From NCBI GenBank assembly GCA_934247115.1, contig CAKQIY010000039.1, forward strand, positions 1-14,199: 14,199 bases of DNA, read 5' to 3'. The translations under genes and the position numbers were made by a program. The DNA is from an uncultured Coprococcus sp. (GTDB lineage Bacteria > Bacillota > Clostridia > Lachnospirales > Lachnospiraceae). The notes below the pieces were generated by a model. That model was not told the origin of the DNA, searched no databases, and saw only the letters and a list, made by a program, of their open reading frames with translations. Shown here piece by piece: positions 5,781 through 12,720 of this stretch (positions are counted from its first letter, which is position 1; every line of letters begins with the position of its first letter).

Positions 5781-8075
5781 ATGGAACATAAAAAATATAA
5801 TGTAGTTAATAAATCCGTTAGAAAAAAAGATTCTATGCAGTTACTTCTTGGCAAACCGGTATATGTGGATGATATCACTCCCGGTGATGCACTTGTTGTG
5901 AAACTGCTTCGCAGTCCACATGCGAATGCCATTGTGGAGGATATAAATGTCTCCATAGCAAAAAAAATACCCGGAATAGTAGATATTTACACATGGCAGG
6001 ATGTGCCAAATAGCCGGTTTGCAATAGCAGGACAGACATATCCTGAGCCGTCACCGTATGACAGACTCATTATGGACCGCCATGTGAGGTGTGTGGGCGA
6101 TGTGGTTGCCATCATAGCAGCTGAGGATGAAAAGTCAGCAATTAAGGCTATGAAACTCATAAAGGTAAAATATAAAATCTTAGAGCCTGTTCTGGATTTC
6201 CGCAAGGCAAAGGATAATGACATATTGGTTCATCCTGAGGACGACTGGTTCCCGCCGGTTCAGGTAGGAGGCGATCCGAAACGCAACCTGGTTGCAAGCG
6301 AAGTAGGCGGTGATGGCGATGTTGATGCCGTTATAGCGGACTGTGATGAGGTGCTGGAGAACAGATATCATATGAGAGCCTTTAACCAGGCTATGATGGA
6401 GACTTTTCGAACGTATACACACCTTGACCGTTATGGAAGGCTTCATGTAATTTCTTCTACACAGATCGTGTTTCATGTACGTCGTATTCTGTCAAGAGCA
6501 CTTGGCATTCCAAAGAGCAGGATCAGAGTGGAAAAACCACGTATAGGAGGCGGTTTTGGAGCAAAGCAGACAGCGGTAAGTGAGGTGTATCCTGCATTTG
6601 TGACTATGAAGACCGGACGTGCGGCCAAGATCATATTTACGAGACAGGAAAGTCAAATCGCAGGTTCGCCACGCCATGAGATGGAGGTGAGTGTTCGTCT
6701 GGGGGCAGACCGTGATGGACATATAAGGGGACTTGATCTGTATACGCTGTCCAACACAGGAGCGTATGGGGAGCATGGACCTACAACAGTCGGACTTAGC
6801 GGGCATAAGTCCATCCCGTTATATACGGGAGGTCTTGAGGCATATAGGTTTGGATATGATGTTGTATATACGAACACCATGGCGGCCGGCGCATACAGAG
6901 GCTATGGGGCTACACAGGGAATCTTCGCACTTGAGTCTGCGGTGAATGAACTCGCGGAGAAACTGGGGATAGATCCGACCGTGATCCGTGAGCAGAATAT
7001 GCTGCGCGAGGGAATGAAGATGCCTGCGTATTATGGCGAGACGGCAAATGCGTGTGCTCTTGACAGATGTATGGCCAGATGCAAGGAGATATTTAACTGG
7101 GATGATAAATACCCTGTCAGGGACATGGGAAATGGAAAAGTCAGGGCTGCAGGAGTGGCAATGGCCATGCAGGGTTCTTGCATATCGAATGTGGATGTGG
7201 GATCTGCAACGGTCAAGCTTGCGGATGATGGTACCTTTAACCTGATAATCGGTGCTGCAGATATGGGAACCGGATGTGATACTATCCTTGCACAGATGGT
7301 TGCGGAGTGTATGGACTGCTCGGTTGATGACGTAGCGGTATTTGGAGCAGACACAGATGCTTCACCATATGATTCCGGCTCATATGCTTCATCCACTACG
7401 TATGTAACGGGAAAGGCTGTGGAGCTTGCCTGTGATGAACTGAAGAAGAAGCTGTGCGCAATTGCAGCAGGAATGCTTGGATGTGAACAGGATGAAATGT
7501 ATTTTGAAAATGGCAGGGCATATCGGACAGGAACAGATCAAAGTGTTTCTTTGGCTGATATAAGTGTTAAGGATCAGGTCGCAAATGATATTGCTGCTGT
7601 AGCTACAGTCTCTCATTCGTCTCCGGTTTCACCTCCTCCATATATGGTCGGAATGGTTGAGATAGAACTTGACAGATATACGGGTGAAGTGAAGATACTG
7701 GATTATGCTGCAGTCGTGGATTGTGGCATAGCCATAAACCCGGCACTGGCACGTGTTCAGGCAGAGGGAGGCATAGTCCAAGGAATAGGACACACTCTGT
7801 TTGAGAACATCACCTACAATGCGAAGGGCTGCCCGATAGAGTCGAGTTTTATGCAATACAAGATACCAACCCGTCTTGATGTGGGACATTTGAGAGTGGA
7901 ATTTGAAAACAGCTATGAGCCTACAGGTCCTTTTGGAGCCAAATCTATAGGAGAAATAGTTATCAATACTCCGGCACCGGCTATTGCGCATGCCATATAC
8001 AGGGCAACAGGTGTATGGCACAGAGAACTGCCGATCACACCGGAGAAGATTCTTATGTCCATGCCGGAAGAGTGA
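5781..8075 (+). CDS. xdhA: Molybdenum hydroxylase molybdopterin-binding catalytic subunit
   Basis: This 764-residue catalytic subunit of the xanthine dehydrogenase/aldehyde oxidase family would hydroxylate an N-heterocycle or aldehyde using water. The N-terminal aldehyde-oxidase a/b-hammerhead domain covers about residues 18-135. The molybdopterin-binding part contains SSTQIVFHVRRIL (225-237), GGGFGAKQ (256-263) and AYRGYGATQG (371-380), where Arg373 probably matches the substrate Arg of bovine xanthine oxidase (Arg880). Near the C-terminus PTGPFGAKSIGE ends in the catalytic base, about Glu725. All key motifs are intact. It follows the [2Fe-2S] gene by 12 nt with AAGGGGTG before the ATG. The following NCS2 permease suggests a purine substrate. 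The SSTQ-FH-RR pattern recalls selenium-dependent purine hydroxylases, but no yqeB, yqeC or selD lies in the window, so a labile selenium cannot be claimed. Nicotinate- or aldehyde-type substrates remain possible. Confidence 0.92.
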   Translation: MEHKKYNVVNKSVRKKDSMQLLLGKPVYVDDITPGDALVVKLLRSPHANAIVEDINVSIAKKIPGIVDIYTWQDVPNSRFAIAGQTYPEPSPYDRLIMDRHVRCVGDVVAIIAAEDEKSAIKAMKLIKVKYKILEPVLDFRKAKDNDILVHPEDDWFPPVQVGGDPKRNLVASEVGGDGDVDAVIADCDEVLENRYHMRAFNQAMMETFRTYTHLDRYGRLHVISSTQIVFHVRRILSRALGIPKSRIRVEKPRIGGGFGAKQTAVSEVYPAFVTMKTGRAAKIIFTRQESQIAGSPRHEMEVSVRLGADRDGHIRGLDLYTLSNTGAYGEHGPTTVGLSGHKSIPLYTGGLEAYRFGYDVVYTNTMAAGAYRGYGATQGIFALESAVNELAEKLGIDPTVIREQNMLREGMKMPAYYGETANACALDRCMARCKEIFNWDDKYPVRDMGNGKVRAAGVAMAMQGSCISNVDVGSATVKLADDGTFNLIIGAADMGTGCDTILAQMVAECMDCSVDDVAVFGADTDASPYDSGSYASSTTYVTGKAVELACDELKKKLCAIAAGMLGCEQDEMYFENGRAYRTGTDQSVSLADISVKDQVANDIAAVATVSHSSPVSPPPYMVGMVEIELDRYTGEVKILDYAAVVDCGIAINPALARVQAEGGIVQGIGHTLFENITYNAKGCPIESSFMQYKIPTRLDVGHLRVEFENSYEPTGPFGAKSIGEIVINTPAPAIAHAIYRATGVWHRELPITPEKILMSMPEE

Positions 8076-8144
8076 TTGGAGATAACATAAGCAGAATAAC
8101 AGAATCTGTAATATGAAAATAAAATATACAGGAGAAAACAACAG

Positions 8145-9536
8145 ATGAAAAATAAGTTTAAACTTTCAGAAACAGCATTCCAGCTTGATGGAAGGATGCC
8201 TCTTTCCCAGGCGATACCTCTTGGACTTCAGCATGTCCTTGCAATGTTTGTCGGAAATTTGACACCATTATTAATTATCACAGGAGCATGCGGACTGGTC
8301 GGTGGTGAATTTGCTGATCTTCAGCTTTCACTGCTTCAGAACGCAATGCTTATCGCGGGAGTTGTCACCCTGATACAGCTTTTTTCAATAGGACCTGTTG
8401 GAGGAAAGGTACCTATCATTATGGGTACATCTTCAGGTTTTATAGGAGTATTCAACAGTGTGGCGGCAACCATGGGCGGTGGAGTGCTTGCGTATGGTGC
8501 GATTATGGGTGCATCCATTATCGGTGGCTTGTTTGAGACTGTGCTTGGCTTTTTCCTGAAGCCTCTGCGCAGATTTTTCCCGGCTGTTGTAACAGGTACA
8601 GTGGTTTTATCCATTGGACTCAGCCTTATATCGGTGGGAATAAATTCGTTTGGAGGTGGAAATAATGCCGCAGACTTTGGCTCCATGGAGAACCTTCTGC
8701 TTGCATTATTTGTCCTTGTGGTCATCCTTTTCTTTAAGCACTGGACAAAAGGATTTTTGAGCTCATCATCGATTCTTTTTGGAATAATCGCAGGTTATAT
8801 CGCAGCGATCATAATGGGATTTGTTCTCCCGAAAACAGGTATAACTGCTGATGGTGTGGAATATACCAAAGCCTGGGTGCTGAACTGGGACAAGGTGAAA
8901 GATGCTTCCTGGTTTGCGATTCCACAGCTCATGCCTGTAAAGCCGGTGTTTGATATGCGTGCAATTCTTCCGGTGCTCATAATGTTTATTGTTACGGCGG
9001 TGGAGACCGTAGGTGATATATCAGGTGTTATGGAAGGTGGTCTTGGAAGGGAAGCCACAGACAAGGAACTCTCAGGTGGTGTGATGTGTGACGGTCTGGG
9101 TTCATCTCTTGCAGCGGTGTTTGGAGTCCTTCCAAATACATCGTTCAGCCAGAATGTGGGACTTGTAGCCATGACTAAGGTCGTCAACAGATTTGCGCTT
9201 GCAACAGGAGCGATATTCCTGATATTATGTGGCCTTTGCCCTAAACTTGCAGCACTGGTATCGATCATGCCTCAGTCAGTACTTGGCGGAGCTGCGGTTA
9301 TGATGTTTTCTTCGATAGTTATCAGTGGTATTCAGCTCATAACAAAGGAACCGTTAAGTGCACGCAACCTGTCCATAGTTTCAGTAGCACTGGGTGTGGG
9401 CTATGGAATGGGAGCCAATCCGGGTATTCTAGCAAATGCCCCTCAGCTGCTCCAGCTTGTTTTTGGAGGCTCAGGAATTGTTCCTGCGGCAATGGTTGCA
9501 ATTCTGCTTAACATTATCCTGCCTAAAGAAAAGTAG
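8145..9536 (+). CDS. NCS2 family nucleobase (uracil/xanthine/urate) permease
   Basis: This 463-residue membrane protein of the nucleobase:cation symporter-2 family has about 14 hydrophobic segments. Family signatures are clear: LGLQHVLAMFVGNLTPLLI (27-45) in the first helix, and the region near residues 285-345 with ETVGDISGVMEGG, GGVMCDGLGSSLAAVFGVLPNTSFSQNVGL and VVNRFA, which forms the substrate site. It imports purines or uracil with protons or sodium. The ATG follows AGGAGA (8130-8135) by 9 nt and lies 69 nt after the catalytic subunit, with no terminator between, so it is probably the last gene of the hydroxylase operon. Co-transcription is the main argument that the enzyme acts on a purine such as xanthine, hypoxanthine or urate. 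Whether it prefers xanthine, urate or uracil cannot be read from the sequence by eye. Confidence 0.9.
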   Translation: MKNKFKLSETAFQLDGRMPLSQAIPLGLQHVLAMFVGNLTPLLIITGACGLVGGEFADLQLSLLQNAMLIAGVVTLIQLFSIGPVGGKVPIIMGTSSGFIGVFNSVAATMGGGVLAYGAIMGASIIGGLFETVLGFFLKPLRRFFPAVVTGTVVLSIGLSLISVGINSFGGGNNAADFGSMENLLLALFVLVVILFFKHWTKGFLSSSSILFGIIAGYIAAIIMGFVLPKTGITADGVEYTKAWVLNWDKVKDASWFAIPQLMPVKPVFDMRAILPVLIMFIVTAVETVGDISGVMEGGLGREATDKELSGGVMCDGLGSSLAAVFGVLPNTSFSQNVGLVAMTKVVNRFALATGAIFLILCGLCPKLAALVSIMPQSVLGGAAVMMFSSIVISGIQLITKEPLSARNLSIVSVALGVGYGMGANPGILANAPQLLQLVFGGSGIVPAAMVAILLNIILPKEK

Positions 9537-9542
9537 TAATAG

Positions 9543-9624
9543 GGGACGTTCCTTCTGTCACAAAGAGTGTCCCCGTGTCACGAATGAGACAGAGGGACGC
9601 TCTTTGTGACAGAAGGAACGTCCC
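9543..9624. repeat. Long REP-like hairpin (31-bp stem) between operons
   Basis: The left arm 9543-9573 and right arm 9594-9624 are complementary over 31 positions with a single G-U pair: 25 perfect pairs, the wobble, then 5 more. The 20-nt loop (9574-9593) contains a weaker inner pairing, TGTC/GACA. The arms are far longer than an ordinary terminator stem and there is no T-run, so this looks like a dispersed REP/MITE-type element. It begins 6 nt after the permease stop and ends just before the Shine-Dalgarno of the next gene, so a transcript through it would fold. It could block readthrough, stabilise the upstream mRNA, or limit expression of the gene at 9637. Its outer 15 nt recur at 95-109. 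Confidence 0.85.
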
Positions 9625-9636
9625 TGGGAGGAGATT

Positions 9637-10086
9637 ATGTCTAAACGATGGAGCAAATTACAACAGAGATTATATAATCTGATGGACGAATCAGTGGGAT
9701 TCCAGATTCACTGTGCGATATACAAGATGAATTCTAATTTTTCACACCAGACTAATCCGCTTCCAAGGTATTTTATAACAATAGGCGAGGATGTGGTATG
9801 GGATTATCCGAGGCAGTTTGATACGTCATATAAGTATGGATGGAATAGTTACCCATGGGACGGTGAGATATCGGACATATCGCTGGTTATAGAGAACTAT
9901 GTCCAGAGACCGGAATCGGAGATCATGGATCCGGTGGATGGTGATATATGGGGACTGGTTGATATACTCAGAGTTTGTGACCGCAGGGTCGGAAGAAGGA
10001 GGCTTGAGAAGCTTCTTGATTCTACGGATGATGAGGTACTTCGCATGATAATCGAGAGGAGATTATATGCCACTAAGGATAGTTAG
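9637..10086 (+). CDS. SF0329 family protein of unknown function
   Basis: This 149-residue soluble protein has no signal peptide or membrane segment. The N-terminal pattern MSKRWSKLQQRLYNLMDESVGFQIHC, followed by NPLPRYFITIGEDVVWDYP (40-58), resembles proteins I recall as the SF0329 family, whose function is unknown. The C-terminal 45 residues (GDIWGLVDILRVCDRRVGRRRLEKLL) are charged and helical. The ATG has GGGAGGAG 4-11 nt upstream, immediately beside the hairpin repeat. No separate promoter is visible, so transcription probably comes through from the permease operon or from within the hairpin. Its end overlaps the macro-domain gene by 20 nt, which indicates coupled expression and a shared job. 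The family name is from memory and has moderate certainty. Confidence 0.75.
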   Translation: MSKRWSKLQQRLYNLMDESVGFQIHCAIYKMNSNFSHQTNPLPRYFITIGEDVVWDYPRQFDTSYKYGWNSYPWDGEISDISLVIENYVQRPESEIMDPVDGDIWGLVDILRVCDRRVGRRRLEKLLDSTDDEVLRMIIERRLYATKDS

Positions 10087-11113
10087 AAATGACATTGTGA
10101 AGATGATCACGGACGCCATTGTGAATACGGCAAATGACCATGTGGCCGTTGGAACAGGATGTGACGGAGCCGTATACAGGGCAGCAGGGTATGATGAACT
10201 TTTAAATTATCGCAGGGAATATATCGGGTTTGTGGAAGAAGGCGGAGCCTTTATAACTCCGGGGTTTGGCCTTGATGCCAGATATATCATTCATGCGGTG
10301 AGTCCGAGGTTTATAGACGGAGATCACGGAGAAGAGGAAAAGCTTCGTTCGTGCTACAGAAAGAGCTTACAGCTGGCAAAGGAGAATGGTGTCAGGTCTA
10401 TAGCATTTCCGTTGATTTCGACCGGAGGGTTCGGGTATCCGAAGGAAGAAGGACTTAGGATTGCGGTGGATGAGATAAATGCATTCCTTTTTGAGAATGA
10501 GATGGACATATTTCTGGTTGTATTTGACGAGAAGTCTACGCGGCTTGGCGAGAAGATATATCCGGATCTGGAAACGTATATAGATCTGCATTATGTCGAA
10601 GTGGCAAATGAGACAGAGTATCTACCCGACGGATTTGGTGTGGCACAGTCTAAACGGAGTAGAAATTTTGAAGATACACGCCGCATAAGTGATTATTTCG
10701 GTGCTCAGGAGACAGCTTCATTTGAATTCAGTGAGCGCCACGGTGATAAGCTTGATGAGAGGATCAAACATATATCAGACACCTATTCGGAGTATCTGAT
10801 GTACCTTATTCATCAAAAGAATCTGACGAGTAAAGAGGTGTATGATGGTTCGATAGTCAGCAAGAAGGTGTTTTCAAAGATCAAGAGTAACCCGGACTAT
10901 CATCCAAACAAACAGACGGCACTTCGACTTTGCATAGGGGCGAGACTTAACCTTGATGAGTCGAGGGATCTGCTGGCAAGAGCCGGCTATGCATTATCCC
11001 CATGTGACAAGACAGATATCATATTCTCTTATTTTATAGAAAATGAAATATATGACATTATTGAGCTGGATATTCAACTGGAAGAACACGGACTGCCGTG
11101 TGCCATTTCATAA
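10067..11113 (+). CDS. Macro-domain protein with C-terminal HTH-like helical domain
   Basis: Residues 1-175 of this 348-residue protein form a macro domain of the MacroD/YmdB type, a fold that binds ADP-ribose and often removes it from proteins or hydrolyses O-acetyl-ADP-ribose. Visible motifs are IVNTAND (18-24), GTGCDGAVYRAAG (29-41) with the probable catalytic Asp33, YIIHAVSP (73-80) and FPLISTGGFGYP (114-125). The usual GGGGVDG loop is here VGTGCDG. Residues 176-235 are a polar linker. Residues 240-340 form a helical domain with LTSKEVYDGSIVSKKVFSKI and KQTALRLCIGARLNLDESR, patterns seen in Cro/CI-like helix-turn-helix folds, which may bind nucleic acid or a partner. AGGAG (10057-10061) precedes the ATG by 5 nt. 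The gene ends at an intrinsic terminator. Substrate and biological role are unknown. Confidence 0.85.
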   Translation: MPLRIVRNDIVKMITDAIVNTANDHVAVGTGCDGAVYRAAGYDELLNYRREYIGFVEEGGAFITPGFGLDARYIIHAVSPRFIDGDHGEEEKLRSCYRKSLQLAKENGVRSIAFPLISTGGFGYPKEEGLRIAVDEINAFLFENEMDIFLVVFDEKSTRLGEKIYPDLETYIDLHYVEVANETEYLPDGFGVAQSKRSRNFEDTRRISDYFGAQETASFEFSERHGDKLDERIKHISDTYSEYLMYLIHQKNLTSKEVYDGSIVSKKVFSKIKSNPDYHPNKQTALRLCIGARLNLDESRDLLARAGYALSPCDKTDIIFSYFIENEIYDIIELDIQLEEHGLPCAIS

Positions 11114-11131
11114 TATTACAGGATTTTTCAG

Positions 11132-11156
11132 GGTCGCTTTCGAAGCGACCTTTTTT
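11132..11156 (+). terminator. Intrinsic terminator after the macro-domain gene
   Basis: GGTCGCTT and AAGCGACC form an 8-bp stem with a TCG loop, followed directly by TTTTTT (11151-11156). It lies 18 nt after the TAA of the macro-domain gene and ends that transcript before the vWA gene. Confidence 0.93.
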
Positions 11157-11170
11157 CGTGCCCTCTTTTG

Positions 11171-11224
11171 TATAATGCGGATATAAGATAAAACACCGAG
11201 AGGTGATGACATATCATAAGGAGG
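11171..11224 (+). promoter_or_regulatory. Probable -10 box and ribosome binding site of the vWA gene
   Basis: TATAAT at 11171-11176 is a perfect -10. No good -35 is visible, because the expected position falls in the terminator's T-run. A perfect AAGGAGG (11218-11224) stands 9 nt before the ATG at 11234. The gene thus appears to be transcribed apart from the macro-domain gene. Confidence 0.45.
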
Positions 11225-11233
11225 ACAAATATT

Positions 11234-11911
11234 ATGCGTAAAGGTTTAACAGAAGTTGTTTTTATTTTGGACAGAAGTGGTTCTATGAGGGGGCTCGAGG
11301 CAGATACCATAGGTGGATTCAACTCCATGATTGAGAAACAGAGAAAAGAGGAGGGAGAGGCATATATATCCACAGTGCTTTTTGATGATCAGACAGAGGT
11401 GATCTATGACAGGGTTTCGGTTGATAAAGTGGAGCCGATGAATGACAGGCAGTACTATGTCAGGGGCTGCACAGCCCTTCTCGATGCCATTGGCGGAGCA
11501 ATCAATCACATTGCAAATGTTCACAGATATGCGAGGGAAGAAGACAGACCGGAAAAGACAATGTTTATCATAACCACTGATGGAATGGAAAATTCCAGCC
11601 GAATGTACACCTACAAAATGGTAAAAAAGATGGTGGAGAAGGAGAAGAAAAAATATGGCTGGGAGTTCCTGTTCCTTGGAGCAAATATTGACGCGATAGA
11701 GGTAGCAGGAAGATTTGGAATAGGGGCAGACAGAGCGATAAACTATGAATGTGACAGTGTGGGAGTTACACTCAATTATCAGGCTATTTCTGAGACAATA
11801 TCTGCAGTTAGGAAGTCCAAGAGCAAGGACGAGCTGGACAGCACAGTATATGCAAGCTGCGCCGCCATCAGAGATGATTATAAGAGACGCCATAATGGAG
11901 CGAGGCCATAG
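11234..11911 (+). CDS. von Willebrand factor A domain protein with intact MIDAS
   Basis: This 225-residue soluble protein consists almost entirely of one vWA domain. The metal-ion-dependent adhesion site is complete: DRSGS (13-17), Thr80 in RGCTALLDAIG, and Asp116 in FIITTDGMEN. No signal peptide or membrane segment is present, so it acts in the cytoplasm, like TerY/TerF-type vWA proteins that bind partners through Mg2+. A short helical tail (about 185-225) with many Lys, Arg and Ser follows. It has its own ribosome binding site and a likely promoter, downstream of the macro-domain gene's terminator. vWA proteins often accompany macro-domain or stress-response proteins, so a link to the upstream pair is plausible but not shown. 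No partner ATPase (MoxR type) is in the window. Confidence 0.88.
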   Translation: MRKGLTEVVFILDRSGSMRGLEADTIGGFNSMIEKQRKEEGEAYISTVLFDDQTEVIYDRVSVDKVEPMNDRQYYVRGCTALLDAIGGAINHIANVHRYAREEDRPEKTMFIITTDGMENSSRMYTYKMVKKMVEKEKKKYGWEFLFLGANIDAIEVAGRFGIGADRAINYECDSVGVTLNYQAISETISAVRKSKSKDELDSTVYASCAAIRDDYKRRHNGARP

Positions 11912-11966
11912 TGGAACAGGATTATATATAGGAGAGATAGTAGTGTAGCAGGAATACAGTACATTG

Positions 11967-11995
11967 TTGATTATGATGCGGACGGAGGATATAAT
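11967..11995 (+). promoter_or_regulatory. Sigma-A promoter upstream of two small genes
   Basis: TTGATT (11967-11972) and TATAAT (11990-11995) are separated by 17 nt. Transcription would start near 12002, ahead of the small genes at 12053 and 12262. The region 11912-12052 otherwise holds no convincing coding sequence. Confidence 0.55.
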
Positions 11996-12052
11996 AAAGT
12001 TGATTGATATTTAGCGATGGAATCTGTGCCATGTGGATCAGGAGATAGTGAA

Positions 12053-12235
12053 GTGGATAAGAGCAAGATAGTGAGAGGAATTGTGACTGCCGGTGGGGTG
12101 ATATTTTCGATCGTGCTTTCGGCCTTTGGCATAAATAGCATAAACAGGGATGACCGCCGAGACGGTTCACAGGAAGATTCCGGGCAGGAGGACAGCTACC
12201 CAGAGGAGCTGTTTGAAAAGTATAAGTATAAATAG
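12053..12235 (+). CDS. Small single-span membrane protein of unknown function
   Basis: The predicted product has 60 residues. It has a short basic N-terminus (MDKSKIVRG), one hydrophobic segment of about 18 residues (IVTAGGVIFSIVLSAFGI), then a very acidic, polar tail ending EELFEKYKYK. The charge pattern suggests a cytoplasmic N-terminus by the positive-inside rule, although the tail is acidic. The frame opens earlier at ATG 12017, but GTG 12053 is preferred because AGGAGA (12040-12045) lies 7 nt before it and the result begins with a clean basic/hydrophobic pattern. It is 26 nt ahead of the Cys-rich small gene and probably shares its promoter. I do not recognise a family. Confidence 0.5.
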   Translation: MDKSKIVRGIVTAGGVIFSIVLSAFGINSINRDDRRDGSQEDSGQEDSYPEELFEKYKYK

Positions 12236-12261
12236 CAGTTGACGTGGAGGTGTGTGTGACC

Positions 12262-12486
12262 ATGGAGATAAAAAGCATTCTTATCAAGGATACGACAAAG
12301 GAAGAGCGTATGCGTATAGTTGCGGAGGGACTCAGCCAGTGTGGTGGAGCCTGTGATTTCTGCAATGGCTGCGACAATCTGGGTGGAGGCTCGATTGATT
12401 CCTTCTATGAGCCATATATAAATGGAGAGAAGGAGATTCGCGAGCTGAATGAGGAGTACAGAAGCAACTCCGGAATGGTACATTAG
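12262..12486 (+). CDS. Small protein with Cys-x3-Cys-x2-Cys-x2-Cys motif
   Basis: This 74-residue protein has a central cluster QCGGACDFCNGCDN with Cys27, Cys31, Cys34 and Cys37, which could bind zinc or an iron-sulfur cluster. The first three have the spacing of a radical-SAM CX3CX2C motif, but the protein is far too short for that enzyme fold. The flanks are charged and helical (TKEERMRIVAEGLSQ before, EKEIRELNEEYRSN after). GGAGG at 12246-12250 serves either ATG 12262 (11 nt spacing) or an in-frame GTG at 12256 (5 nt), which would add two residues. No signal peptide is seen. I do not recognise the family. The dense cysteine cluster in an otherwise ordinary frame supports a real gene. Confidence 0.7.
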   Translation: MEIKSILIKDTTKEERMRIVAEGLSQCGGACDFCNGCDNLGGGSIDSFYEPYINGEKEIRELNEEYRSNSGMVH

Positions 12487-12583
12487 GTGACGCCATGAGA
12501 CCACCTGAGATAGGAAACTTTACATAAGTCATATACAACACACTGTTATGCTACAAAAGTAGTTGTTGATAACAAAAAAATAT

Positions 12584-12670
12584 GCTAACATAAAAATAGT
12601 AGTTTTCGAATGTATGTTCGATATAGTGTAATATATATTGTACATACATTTGAGACTGCTATTTTTTAGC
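12584..12670. repeat. AT-rich imperfect palindrome with terminator-like end
   Basis: An inverted repeat of about 87 nt fills much of the 234-nt gap before the ROK gene. Its layers are GCTAA/TTAGC (12584-12588 with 12666-12670), AAAAATAGTAGT/ACTGCTATTTTT (12592-12603 with 12655-12666, one G-U pair), AATGTATGT/ACATACATT (12609-12617 with 12642-12650) and ATATA/TATAT near the centre. A run of six T ends at 12667, so it may terminate the small-gene transcript, possibly in both directions, or it may be a degenerate MITE-like element. The rest of 12487-12720 shows no coding sequence and no convincing promoter. Confidence 0.6.
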
Positions 12671-12720
12671 TTGAAGAAAAATATATAGTAATAAAACATA
12701 TTCGGTATGGAGGAGAAGTT

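Noticed and set aside
7629..8141. 170-codon - strand open frame opposite the end of the hydroxylase gene
   Set aside because: It is opposite the catalytic C-terminus of the molybdopterin subunit, and the product is an implausible mixture of Cys, Tyr, His and Arg.
9543..9624. CRISPR repeat or ordinary intrinsic terminator
   Set aside because: Only one palindromic unit is present with no spacers, so it is not a CRISPR array. The stem is far too long and lacks a T-run, so it is not a classical terminator, although it may still attenuate transcription.
11246..11893. 215-codon - strand open frame opposite the vWA gene
   Set aside because: The + strand encodes a clear vWA domain with a MIDAS motif and a perfect Shine-Dalgarno. 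The antisense product is Cys/Ile/His-rich with no recognisable pattern.
11912..12016. Very short open frame around ATGATGCGGACGGAG
   Set aside because: It would give only 12 residues and overlaps the -10 promoter element at 11990-11995. There is no ribosome binding site.
12262..12486. Radical SAM enzyme or its fragment
   Set aside because: The CX3CX2C spacing is present, but the protein has only 74 residues and nothing resembling the following barrel. No neighbouring frame continues it, so a truncated enzyme is not supported.
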